From Prevotellaceae bacterium (GTDB lineage Bacteria > Bacteroidota > Bacteroidia > Bacteroidales > Bacteroidaceae): DNA of 64,000 bases. A model generated the notes under the pieces. The model was not told the origin of the DNA, ran no database searches, and was given only the letters and a program-made list of their open reading frames with translations. The translations under genes and the position numbers were made by a program. Positions 55,622-64,000 of the stretch are shown in pieces (position 1 is the first letter of the stretch; each line of letters starts with the position of its first letter). The stretch spans positions 1 to 64,000 of the forward strand of contig JAISHB010000081.1 of assembly GCA_031262785.1 (NCBI GenBank), in the 5' to 3' direction.

Positions 55622-55663
55622 AAGCGCACAAATACATATCTTTTGTATATTTGTGCGCTTTTT
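55622..55663 (+). terminator. Rho-independent terminator overlapping a TAnnTTTG promoter element
   Basis: AAGCGCACAAATA ... TATTTGTGCGCTT plus TTTTT; descending arm contains TATATTTG (55646-55653). Confidence 0.75.
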
Positions 55664-55688
55664 AGTTTCCTCACTTAAAACAACGTCT

Positions 55689-57749
55689 ATGATTACCAAC
55701 CAACTGTTGCATCCTGCTTCCATCGTGGTGGTGGGCGCTTCCAACAATGTGCACAAGCCGGGCGGCGCCATCTTGCGTAACCTGATTGGCGGGGGCTACG
55801 CCGGCGAGCTGCGTGCCGTCAATCCCAAAGAGACCGAAATTCAAGGCGTGAAGTCTTACGCCACCGTTCACGACGTGCCCGCTACCGACTTGGCTATTCT
55901 GGCTATTCCGGCGGCTCTCTGCCCGGATGCGGTCGAGGTCTTGGCCGCCGACAAGCAGACCAAGGCGTTCATCGTGCTCTCTGCCGGCTTCGGCGAAGAG
56001 ACGCACGAGGGTGCCTTGCTCGAAGAGCGTATCTTGCAAAGCGTAACGAAACACGAGGCTTCGCTGATCGGACCCAATTGCATCGGACTGATGAATACGT
56101 GGCATCACAGTGTGTTCAGTCAGCCTATTCCGCAGCTGGATGCACGCGGGGTCGACCTCATCTCCAGCTCGGGCGCCACGGCGGTGTTCATCCTGGAGAG
56201 TGCCGTGACCAAAGGGTTGCAGTTTAACTCAGTCTGGTCGGTGGGCAACGCCAAACAAATCGGCGTGGAGGAGGTGCTGCAATACATGGATGAGCACTTT
56301 GATGCCGCCACCGACTCGCGCATCAAACTGCTCTACATCGAAAGTATCGCCGATCCCGACCGGCTACTCTTTCATGCTTCCTCACTGATCCGCAAGGGAT
56401 GTAAGATTGCCGCTATCAAGGCCGGAAGCAGCGAGAGCGGAAGTCGTGCCGCTTCGTCGCATACGGGCGCTATCGCCAGTTCGGACTCGGCCGTGGAGGC
56501 GCTTTTCCGGAAGGCGGGCATTGTGCGTTGTTTCTCGCGTGAGGAGCTAACGACGGTGGGGTGTATCTTTACGTTGCCCGAACTAAAGGGACGGAACTTT
56601 GCTATCATCACGCATGCCGGCGGTCCGGGTGTGATGCTAACCGACGCGCTGAGTAAAGGCGGGCTAAACGTGCCTGCCCTCTCGGGTGCACTGGCCGACG
56701 AGCTGAAAGGGCAGCTCTTCCCGGGTGCCGCCGTGGGGAATCCTATCGACATACTGGCTACCGGAACTCCGCAACACCTCGAGCTTTGCTTGGAGTATTG
56801 CGAAGAGAAGTTCGCGGACATTGATGCCGTGCTGGCTATCTTCGGCACGCCCGGATTGGTCACCATGTATGATATGTATGACGTGCTCGACCGCAAAATG
56901 AAAACGTGCCGGAAGCCCATCTTCCCCATCCTTCCTTCCATAAATACTGCCGGTGCCGAAGTGGCAGCCTTCTTGGGAAAGGGGCATGTGAACTTTGCTG
57001 ACGAGGTGACGCTGGGTACTGCCTTGGCACGTATCATGAACGTGGCGCGTCCCGCCTCGGGCGAAATAGAACTCTTCGGGGTGGATGTGCCCCGCATCCG
57101 GCGCATCATCGACGGTATTCCCACCGACGGCTACATCCCGCCAGGTTGTGTGCAGGATTTGCTGCAGGCCGCAGGCATCCGCATGGTCAGCGAGTTTGTC
57201 TCGGACAACAAAAAAGAGCTGCTGGCTTTTGCCCGACGCATCGGATTTCCCGTGGTGGCCAAGGTGGTGGGTCCCGTGCATAAATCGGACATTGGCGGAG
57301 TCACCCTCAACATTAAAGGGGAGCAACATCTGGCGCTCGAGTTCGACCGCATGATGCGATTGCCCGAGGTGACCGCCGTCTTGGTGCAGCCGATGCTCGG
57401 AGGCACCGAACTTTTTGTCGGTGCCAAGTATGAAGCTAAGTTCGGGCACGTGGTGCTTTGCGGCTTGGGCGGTATCTTCGTGGAAGTGCTCAAGGATGTC
57501 TCTTCGGGTTTGGCGCCCTTGTCGTACGAGGAGGCTTACTCGATGATACATTCGTTGCGCGCTTATAGAATCATCCAAGGAACCCGCGGACAGAAGGGCG
57601 TCAACGAAGCGCGCTTCGCCGAGGTGATTGTACGCCTTTCCACGTTGCTTCGCTTCGCTACCGAGATTAAGGAGATGGACATCAATCCTTTGTTAGCCAC
57701 CCAGACTGATGTGGTGGCTGTGGATGCCCGAATTCGCATCGAAAAGTAA
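55689..57749 (+). CDS. ADP-forming acetate/acyl-CoA ligase, fused alpha-beta (CoA-binding + ATP-grasp)
   Basis: ASIVVVGASNNVHKPGGAILRNLI, LIGPNCIGLMNT, GSRAASSHTGAIASSDSAVEALFRKAG, IGFPVVAKVVGPVHKSDIGGVTLNI. Confidence 0.9.
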   Translation: MITNQLLHPASIVVVGASNNVHKPGGAILRNLIGGGYAGELRAVNPKETEIQGVKSYATVHDVPATDLAILAIPAALCPDAVEVLAADKQTKAFIVLSAGFGEETHEGALLEERILQSVTKHEASLIGPNCIGLMNTWHHSVFSQPIPQLDARGVDLISSSGATAVFILESAVTKGLQFNSVWSVGNAKQIGVEEVLQYMDEHFDAATDSRIKLLYIESIADPDRLLFHASSLIRKGCKIAAIKAGSSESGSRAASSHTGAIASSDSAVEALFRKAGIVRCFSREELTTVGCIFTLPELKGRNFAIITHAGGPGVMLTDALSKGGLNVPALSGALADELKGQLFPGAAVGNPIDILATGTPQHLELCLEYCEEKFADIDAVLAIFGTPGLVTMYDMYDVLDRKMKTCRKPIFPILPSINTAGAEVAAFLGKGHVNFADEVTLGTALARIMNVARPASGEIELFGVDVPRIRRIIDGIPTDGYIPPGCVQDLLQAAGIRMVSEFVSDNKKELLAFARRIGFPVVAKVVGPVHKSDIGGVTLNIKGEQHLALEFDRMMRLPEVTAVLVQPMLGGTELFVGAKYEAKFGHVVLCGLGGIFVEVLKDVSSGLAPLSYEEAYSMIHSLRAYRIIQGTRGQKGVNEARFAEVIVRLSTLLRFATEIKEMDINPLLATQTDVVAVDARIRIEK

Positions 57750-57787
57750 TAATTCGTAAGCAGATGAGCGGAAATAGTGTCGATTCG

Positions 57788-57818
57788 TTTGCCAGAATCA
57801 ATATTCTCTTTACCTTTG
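57788..57818 (+). promoter_or_regulatory. consensus Bacteroidetes promoter TTTG-N19-TACCTTTG upstream of the leu leader
   Basis: TTTG 57788-57791, TACCTTTG 57811-57818. Confidence 0.65.
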
Positions 57819-57847
57819 CGCCCAATTAAAACAAAAAAGAAATAAGA

Positions 57848-57934
57848 ATGAACTCCTTTGGCATCCGTCAGCTACTACACAGCCTACTACCGACCTCTTG
57901 GCCGGAAGTGAGCTTGTTGTGTGCCGACAGGTAA
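57848..57934 (+). CDS. leuL: leu operon leader peptide MNSFGIRQLLHSLLPTSWPEVSLLCADR
   Basis: 28 codons after an A-rich start context; three Leu-Leu pairs (CTA CTA, CTA CTA, TTG TTG); followed by a terminator and leuA. Not in the supplied ORF list (too short). Confidence 0.8.
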   Translation: MNSFGIRQLLHSLLPTSWPEVSLLCADR

Positions 57935-57955
57935 AAGGAAATTCTCCATCAACCC

Positions 57956-57994
57956 AAAGCCTCTCTCACTTCCAGCGTGAGAGAGGCTTTTTTT
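57956..57994 (+). terminator. attenuator terminator before leuA
   Basis: AAAGCCTCTCTCAC-ttccagc-GTGAGAGAGGCTTT (14 bp perfect) plus T7; competing antiterminator GGAAGTGAG (57904-57912) with CTCACTTCC (57965-57973). Confidence 0.88.
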
Positions 57995-58012
57995 AATCTC
58001 ACAACAAGCAAT

Positions 58013-59509
58013 ATGCAACAGAAACTTTTCATCTTCGACACCACGCTGCGCGATGGCGAGCAAGTACCGGGTTGCCAGCTCAACACGGTAGAGAAAATCC
58101 AGGTAGCCAAAGCCCTCGAGGCTTTGGGAGTAGACATCATTGAGGCGGGATTCCCCGTGTCGAGTCCGGGCGACTTCCAGTCGGTCATTGAAATCTCCAA
58201 GGCGGTGACTTGGCCGGTTATTTGCGCCCTGACGCGTGCCGTCGAGAAAGACATTGACGTGGCTGCCGAGGCACTGCGTTACGCCAAGCATAAACGTATC
58301 CACACGGGCATCGGCACCAGCGACGAACACATCCGCTACAAGTTCAACTCCACGCGCCAGGAGATACTGGAGCGTGCGGCAGCCTGCGTGAAGTATGCCC
58401 GACGCTACGTGGAGGATGTGGAGTTTTACGCCGAAGATGCCGGACGCACCGACAACGAATACCTGGCACGCGTGGTCGAAGCCGTGATTGCCGCGGGTGC
58501 TACCGTGGTGAACATCCCCGATACCACGGGTTACTGCCTCCCTTCGGAGTATGGCGACAAGATTCGCTACCTGATGGAGCATGTCGAGGGCATCGACCGC
58601 GTCATCCTCTCCACTCACTGCCACAACGACCTGGGGATGGCCACGGCCAACACCATGGCCGGCATCCTGGCTGGTGCACGTCAGGCCGAAGTCACCATCA
58701 ACGGCATCGGCGAACGTGCCGGCAACACTTCGCTCGAGGAGATTGCCATGATTTTGAAGTGTCACCGCAACATCCCCATCGAAACCAACATCAATACGCA
58801 GAAAATCTATCCCACCAGCCGGTTGGTTTCGAGTCTGATGAACATGCCCGTGCAACCCAACAAGGCCATCGTGGGGCGCAACGCCTTCGCCCACTCCTCG
58901 GGCATCCATCAAGACGGGGTGATTAAGAATGTGCAGACCTACGAGATTATCAATCCGCACGATGTGGGCATCGACGACAGCTCCATCGTGCTGACCGCGC
59001 GCAGCGGGCGTGCCGCCTTGAAGAACAGGCTGGCTACCCTGGGCGTACAGCTCGAGGGCAACGTGCTCGACCGCATCTACGACTCCTTTTTGCAGCTGGC
59101 CGACAAGAAGAAAGAGATCAACGACGACGATATCCTCATCCTGGCCGGTGTAGACCGTTCGCACAACCGCCGCATCCAGCTCGACTATCTGCAGGTAACC
59201 AGCGGCGTGGGCGTGCGCTCGGTGGCCAGCCTCGGCTTGAACATCGCGGGCGAAAAGTTCGAGGCCGCCGCCTCGGGCAACGGACCGGTCGATGCCGCCA
59301 TCAAGGCACTCAAGAAGATTATCGACCGACAGATGCAACTCAAGGAGTTCACCATCCAGGCCATCAGCAAAGGAAGCGACGACATGGGAAAGGTGCACAT
59401 GCAGGTGGAATACGACAAGCAGATCTACTACGGTTTCGGTGCCAACACCGACATCATCGCCGCTTCGGTAGAGGCCTACATCGACTGCATCAATAAATTC
59501 AAGCTGTAA
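58013..59509 (+). CDS. leuA: 2-isopropylmalate synthase
   Basis: [85 protein letters not shown]. Confidence 0.93.
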   Translation: MQQKLFIFDTTLRDGEQVPGCQLNTVEKIQVAKALEALGVDIIEAGFPVSSPGDFQSVIEISKAVTWPVICALTRAVEKDIDVAAEALRYAKHKRIHTGIGTSDEHIRYKFNSTRQEILERAAACVKYARRYVEDVEFYAEDAGRTDNEYLARVVEAVIAAGATVVNIPDTTGYCLPSEYGDKIRYLMEHVEGIDRVILSTHCHNDLGMATANTMAGILAGARQAEVTINGIGERAGNTSLEEIAMILKCHRNIPIETNINTQKIYPTSRLVSSLMNMPVQPNKAIVGRNAFAHSSGIHQDGVIKNVQTYEIINPHDVGIDDSSIVLTARSGRAALKNRLATLGVQLEGNVLDRIYDSFLQLADKKKEINDDDILILAGVDRSHNRRIQLDYLQVTSGVGVRSVASLGLNIAGEKFEAAASGNGPVDAAIKALKKIIDRQMQLKEFTIQAISKGSDDMGKVHMQVEYDKQIYYGFGANTDIIAASVEAYIDCINKFKL

Positions 59510-59571
59510 CAGGCTGGACGATCGTCGCCTAAGGTGAATCGGGGGCGATTTGCGTCGCTCGGAGCACTCGT

Positions 59572-60081
59572 TTAGTAGTAGGATTCAACTATTTTTCGGA
59601 TCAGCCGCTGGTTGTCGAGGATGCTTTCCACAAACTCACGGAACGCACCGTTACCACCCTGGGCGCGGGTGATGAAATCGACCTCTTGTTTAATATAGTC
59701 GGCCGCGTTGGCGGGTGCACCACTGTACCCTACGGCGCGCAGCAGGCGCAGGTCATTCAAATCGTCGCCTATGGCGGCTACTTCGGAGAGCGTGATGCCC
59801 AACTCCCTGCAAAGCGTGCACGCTTGGGTGTATTTGTCGCTCACACCGGTGTAGCAATGTTCAATCTTCAGCTTTTCGGCACGGCGAGTCACAATCTCAC
59901 TGTTCTCGCCGGTGAAGATGGCCAGTGGAATGGCCAACTGCTGCAGAAAAATCACGCCCCAGCCGTCTTTCACGCTGAAACGCTTCATCACGTCGCCCTG
60001 GGCTGTGTAATACATGCCGCCATCGGTCCACACGCCGTCGATGTCGGTAATCACCAATTTAGGAAGTTGAAAAGTTTTCAT
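59572..60081 (-). CDS. KdsC-like HAD-IIIA phosphatase (probably nonulosonate-phosphate phosphatase)
   Basis: KLVITDIDGVWTDGGMYYTAQGDVMKRFSVKDGWGV, IFTGENSEIVTRRAEKLKIEHCYTGVSDK, AAIGDDLNDLRLL; start chosen at MKTFQLPK. Confidence 0.85.
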   Translation of the reverse strand: MKTFQLPKLVITDIDGVWTDGGMYYTAQGDVMKRFSVKDGWGVIFLQQLAIPLAIFTGENSEIVTRRAEKLKIEHCYTGVSDKYTQACTLCRELGITLSEVAAIGDDLNDLRLLRAVGYSGAPANAADYIKQEVDFITRAQGGNGAFREFVESILDNQRLIRKIVESYY

Positions 60082-60112
60082 ACCAGCAACCAATTTTATC
60101 ATTCTTAATTCT

Positions 60113-60904
60113 TCATTTCTTTCGTTTTCCCCATACGCCGCTCCGACCGTCACGCCACCCCTGGTAGAGAGCGCGCAACTTGGCTGCCTTCTGCTTTTCG
60201 TAGAGCAGTACGAACACGATGCGTTTGTAGAGGTGATAGCGTAGGTGCGGACAAAGGGGTAATTCCGCAGGGTAGAGACGGTGTAGAAGGATGCCGTTGC
60301 GCACGTTGTAGTAGGTGCGATCGGACGGATATTCGTTGGGAAACACTTCGCGCCCCAGCAACCGGTGTTTGCGGCGTTGATAGCCCAAATTATGCTCGAG
60401 TAACACGTCGCGAAAGCAGAGCGTGGGGATTCCTTGGCGTGCCGCCCGCCACGAAAACTCCATGTCGATGCCCCAGACGAACAACTCCCCCCGAAAGAGG
60501 CCGAGCGCGTCAAAGAGCGCCAGCGGATAGACACTGCCGCTGGTCATGGCCGTGGCCACGCGCTCCACGCTGTGTGTGACGGGATAGTAACTGTTTTGCT
60601 GCGAGGCCAGGTAATAGTTGGTCGAGAAGATGGCGCTTTCACGGTCGTCGCGTGCGGCGATGGCCTGCAGGTAACGCGTCAGTTCGCCATCGGCAAACCG
60701 GCTGTCTTGGTCGAGTGTGAGCAGATGGGTACAGCCCCGGCGGCGGGCAACGGCGATGGCTTCGTTGAGGGCGCGGCCGATGCCTACATTGTGCTGCGTA
60801 TTGTCCCACGTGATCCATTCATCCACCAGCGGACGGTGACGGGCTATGTTTTCCATCGCCCGCCGGTCGGGGTGGTAGAGAATGACAACGGCCGCGGTCT
60901 TCAT
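60113..60904 (-). CDS. glycosyltransferase family 2 (rhamnosyltransferase-like)
   Basis: AAVVILYHPDRRAMENI, THLLTLDQDSRFADG, LFVWGIDMEFSWRAARQGIPTLC. Confidence 0.85.
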   Translation of the reverse strand: MKTAAVVILYHPDRRAMENIARHRPLVDEWITWDNTQHNVGIGRALNEAIAVARRRGCTHLLTLDQDSRFADGELTRYLQAIAARDDRESAIFSTNYYLASQQNSYYPVTHSVERVATAMTSGSVYPLALFDALGLFRGELFVWGIDMEFSWRAARQGIPTLCFRDVLLEHNLGYQRRKHRLLGREVFPNEYPSDRTYYNVRNGILLHRLYPAELPLCPHLRYHLYKRIVFVLLYEKQKAAKLRALYQGWRDGRSGVWGKRKK

Positions 60905-61944
60905 TGCACGTTGGCGGGATAGATAAGTTCACCCTCGGGCACGCTAACCCTCACCGTGTGTCCAATCATCAAGCGGCGGTCTGTCCATCGGATGCCGTCG
61001 CCCGGACTGAGCAGACAGAGGTCTTCTTCGGTGATGACGTGCCCCACTGCCAATTCATGCTTGGCGGCAATGGACCGTTCGAGCTTCCTGCGCGCCTCAT
61101 CGGTGGCGGCCTCGATGGTAAGGGCTTCGTCTCCCTGCATCCAGCGCTCGGCGATGCGGATGTCGCGAATCATGCGGTTCACACCGTCGGGGCCGAGCGA
61201 TCCTTGCTGGTCGGTTCCCTTCATGCGACGGTCTATCGTGACATGTTTCTCGATGATTTCGGCGCCCATACCCACTGCCACCACCGGTGCGGCAATGCCG
61301 ATGGTATGGTCGGAGAATCCGATGCGGAATCGCTCTCCGTAGCGTTTCTTGAGGTAGGGGATGGTGCGAAGATGCAAGTTGTCGGGATGCGTGGGATATT
61401 GCGAGACACAGTGTAAGATGCTGATCTGTTCGTGGTGAGGGGTGATGGTTTCGAGTGCCTCGTCCAATTCTTTTTCTCCGGCCATGCCCGTGGAGAGTAT
61501 CATCGGAATGTGCGTTTCGGCCATCGCCTCCAGCAGCGGCAGGTTGGTCAAATCACGGCTCGCCACCTTCAGGCGGTCGGGTGTAAATAGTTTCAATAGT
61601 GAAAGACAACCGCGCGAGCAGAGCGTCTCGACGAAATCCAATCCCAATCGTTTGGCGTGTCGATACACCTCGAAATGTTCCTCGTCGGTCAGCTCCAGTG
61701 CCGCACGATGTTCGCCGTAAGTGGCACCGAAGGAGTGGGGCGAAGGGTAGGGACGATGCATTTGTGAGGCGGTCAGCTCTTCGCTTAAATCACGCTTGGT
61801 GAGTTTTACCGCGTCCATCGGACGCAGATCGATGCCGAAAACCTCTTCGCGTACGGGGCGCGACACCAGATCGACGATCAACTTGGCGATGTCGACCGAT
61901 CCGTTGTGATTCTGGCCTATTTCGCCGATAATGTAGGTACTCAT
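60901..61944 (-). CDS. neuB: N-acetylneuraminate synthase family protein with C-terminal SAF domain
   Basis: TYIIGEIGQNHNGSVDIAKLIVD, MILSTGMAGEKELDEAL, ILHCVSQYPT, IGFSDHTIGIAAPVVAVGMGAEIIEKHVTIDRRMKGTD. Confidence 0.92.
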   Translation of the reverse strand: MSTYIIGEIGQNHNGSVDIAKLIVDLVSRPVREEVFGIDLRPMDAVKLTKRDLSEELTASQMHRPYPSPHSFGATYGEHRAALELTDEEHFEVYRHAKRLGLDFVETLCSRGCLSLLKLFTPDRLKVASRDLTNLPLLEAMAETHIPMILSTGMAGEKELDEALETITPHHEQISILHCVSQYPTHPDNLHLRTIPYLKKRYGERFRIGFSDHTIGIAAPVVAVGMGAEIIEKHVTIDRRMKGTDQQGSLGPDGVNRMIRDIRIAERWMQGDEALTIEAATDEARRKLERSIAAKHELAVGHVITEEDLCLLSPGDGIRWTDRRLMIGHTVRVSVPEGELIYPANVQ

Positions 61945-62702
61945 TTTTGATTCTTTTGGATGTTCTCTTTCATCTTATCCAGCCACTCTTCATGGGATTG
62001 TACCAATTCGAGCAGCGTTTGCACCGATGCGCCGGCGGGATGCTCCCGCCACCGGGCATAGAGCATTTGCAGCAGCGAAAAATCTTCGGCCGTGTCGAGC
62101 GTGAAGCGCAAATCGGTGCGTTGTTTCAGCTCATCGGGCAGCGGTAGCAACTGAAGTGTGAATTGCTCGGGGTGCGTATAGAGATAGATGGTTACGTGTT
62201 CGGTGTAGCGCTTCTGGCGCGTAGCGGCCGCAGCGCGCCGCAGGGCATCGAGCGTGGTTAATTCGGCAAAGAGTCCGAGGTGTGATTGAATGGTGGGTTT
62301 TCCCTGGCTGGTGGCGTAGGCCGTGTAATCGGCCGGCGCGGCATCGTCTGCGGCCAGCATGGCGGCAAAGGTGTCGGCGCAGAGAAACGGATTGTCGGAA
62401 CAGACCCGCACGATGCGGCGAAGATTGAATTGTTCGGCCGCGCCGATGAAGCGCGCAAGCACATCTTCTTCGTCGCCGCGGAAACAGCCGATGCCTGCCT
62501 GGCGTGCAATGTCGGCCAGCACGTCGTCTTGTCCTCGGGTGGTAGTGGCTAAAATCAGAGGCAGGGTGGGGCATGTCTCCTTTATACGATGAATCAGTAT
62601 ATCAATGATGCGCTCGCTGCCGTAGAACGGGAGCAGGATTTTATGGGGAAGGCGCGTGGAGCCGGTGCGCGCCTGAAGAATGATGCCGTCCGGGTGAGTC
62701 AT
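61941..62702 (-). CDS. SpsF-like / acylneuraminate cytidylyltransferase family protein
   Basis: DGIILQARTGSTRLPHKILLPFYGSERIIDILIHRIKE, GCFRGDEEDVLARFIGAAE, RVCSDNPFLCADTF. Confidence 0.87.
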   Translation of the reverse strand: MTHPDGIILQARTGSTRLPHKILLPFYGSERIIDILIHRIKETCPTLPLILATTTRGQDDVLADIARQAGIGCFRGDEEDVLARFIGAAEQFNLRRIVRVCSDNPFLCADTFAAMLAADDAAPADYTAYATSQGKPTIQSHLGLFAELTTLDALRRAAAATRQKRYTEHVTIYLYTHPEQFTLQLLPLPDELKQRTDLRFTLDTAEDFSLLQMLYARWREHPAGASVQTLLELVQSHEEWLDKMKENIQKNQK

Positions 62703-62706
62703 ACGT

Positions 62707-63558
62707 TTATGGGTTCATGCGTTTAAAAGCGTCAATATAAGAATGAGGCGTGATATTGAGAATCTCTTTACCCAGATGCCGGGCATAAGCCTCCAACACA
62801 AAGTAGGACTTAAAAGCCACATACATGTGGTATAAAATGGTGTGCAGCCGTGCCGAGTGCAGATTTTCCTGCGTGACGGTGGCCGCCTGCGAATGGTTGG
62901 CGTCGTAGAAATGCTTTTGATGCATCAACACCACATTGTGGTCGGTCACCGTAATCTCGGGCAGCCACGAATGGTCGGCACCGGCCAAGTAAATGGTGCG
63001 GAACGGCAGCCTGAGCCCAACGGCAATGGAGGGAATCAGCACATTGTGCGGACGGGGAACGCCCCAACCGCGTCGGAACACTGCGTTGCAGAAACTCTGA
63101 AATCCTTCCACCGGTGTGGTGTTGTAAAAGCAAAGCCGGATATGCGGATTGCCCGCCAACAGCGGTTGCCACTGCTGGTTGCGGCGTGCACGCACGGGCA
63201 CGAAGAGCGTGAGGTTCCACACGGTTTTTTCTTTTAGCGTCCCGAAGAGCTGCACGCGCTTTTCGGGCACAATCCAGAAGAGCGGGTCGGCAATCAGGTA
63301 GAGTTCGGGACGAAGTGTTTCATAAAGCGGAGAAGTCACAAAGAAATTGACGGCGAGCAAGGTCTTATCAGCCACAAACGGTGCCGCCCGGGAAAGGGTC
63401 GTGCTCAGCGACGGGCCGTTGGCCAGTATGAGCAATTCGTGCGGATTCTTGAAGGCAGCGGGCAGGGGCGTGCATAGTTTCGATTGCAGCACAATCTTGA
63501 CTACACTGAGCCAAGTTTGCCACAGCCTTCCGCACCAATTCATCAACTGTTCTCCCAT
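62707..63558 (-). CDS. DUF115/MptE-like protein of unknown function in a glycan operon
   Basis: ELLILANGPSLSTTLSRA, TIYLAGADHSWLPEITV. Confidence 0.6.
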   Translation of the reverse strand: MGEQLMNWCGRLWQTWLSVVKIVLQSKLCTPLPAAFKNPHELLILANGPSLSTTLSRAAPFVADKTLLAVNFFVTSPLYETLRPELYLIADPLFWIVPEKRVQLFGTLKEKTVWNLTLFVPVRARRNQQWQPLLAGNPHIRLCFYNTTPVEGFQSFCNAVFRRGWGVPRPHNVLIPSIAVGLRLPFRTIYLAGADHSWLPEITVTDHNVVLMHQKHFYDANHSQAATVTQENLHSARLHTILYHMYVAFKSYFVLEAYARHLGKEILNITPHSYIDAFKRMNP

Positions 63559-63680
63559 TTTTTTCTATTCGGATTAAATGTTGACGCAAAGGTACGTAAG
63601 TAGTTTCATAAAACCTACCTATCTTTACGCCGAAATCTCATCGAAAAAAGAGTAGTAACTTTAAATGTTAATCCCAAATC

Positions 63681-64000
63681 ATGACGTACCATACACATTG
63701 GCACTCCTTGCTGACGTGCCTGATTTGTCTTCTTTTACCGACATCCTGCAGTCGGCAAGCTACACCCGAAAATGAGTTGGTGTGGAAAATAGATCTTCAA
63801 TCGGTCGTTTTCTCTATACCACCAAAGGTAGCAACGGTGGAGGCCCGAACGAATACATTTTGGCGCAAACTTTCAATGTGCAAGACGACGGAACGTTGGT
63901 TATCTTCGATGCCTTTGTGCGCAAGATGAAACAGTATCGCTATCCCAAAGGAGTCGTATCCGTTCATGCACTACCGGAAGATATTTTGCCGGTAATACGC
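63681..64000 (+). pseudogene. lipoprotein leader followed, in another frame, by a 6-bladed beta-propeller-like segment; probable frameshifted/deleted gene, truncated by the window
   Basis: frame 1 MTYHTHWHSLLTCLICLLLPTSCSRQATPENELVWKIDLQ (lipobox); other frame SSIGRFLYTTKGSNGGGPNEYILAQTFNVQDDGTLVIFDAFVRKMKQYRYPKGV. Confidence 0.4.

Noticed and set aside
57887-59398. 503-aa minus ORF opposite leuA
   Set aside because: Low-complexity antisense shadow ORF; leuA on the + strand is unambiguous, and the attenuator is also on +.
1-64000. tRNA/rRNA genes, prophage, integrase or IS transposase
   Set aside because: None seen by reading; no recognisable transposase or phage protein among the ORFs. A tRNAscan/Infernal run would be needed to exclude small RNAs.

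Overview
Bacteroidales-type chromosome segment. Evidence: TAnnTTTG promoters, a MurF-Alr fusion, GSCFA, fimbrillin-like and AmpG/DUF1343 genes; species not determined, possibly Tannerella-like. Most of the window is GC-rich and gene-dense, but the first ~2.9 kb is AT-rich.

Main blocks:
(1) AT-rich left end with a 41-bp tandem array and a three-gene DUF488-DUF488-dual-OB-like operon.
(2) tnaA, YjdI/GNAT genes, GSCFA, murF-alr, tatAC, a nuclease-helicase, acyl-CoA synthetase, a fimbrillin-like lipoprotein, asd, an antiporter and tcdA.
(3) A ~22-kb block (22.8-44.6 kb) that reads as a peptidoglycan/MurNAc salvage locus: two DUF1343/NamZ-like proteins, SSS and AmpG transporters, amidase, SpoIID, a BadF-type kinase, MurQ, a D-lactate-dehydrogenase-like flavoprotein and a beta-lactamase/SGNH fusion.
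(4) PIF1-TPR helicase, flippase and glycosyltransferases, nnr, hpt, adk, obg, ADP-forming acyl-CoA synthetase, leuA.
(5) A nonulosonic-acid-type operon on the minus strand.

Most unusual observations:
(a) Seven unrelated intergenic tandem arrays with unit lengths of only ~22-23 or 41-42 bp. Six of them have a hairpin (often an inverted copy of the unit) at one end, with direct copies extending downstream of it.
(b) A complete leucine-rich leader peptide/antiterminator/terminator attenuator before leuA.
(c) 85-bp REP-doublet-like inverted elements at two distant sites.
(d) The DUF488/dual-OB operon.

All calls come from reading the sequence and the supplied ORFs; no database search was run.
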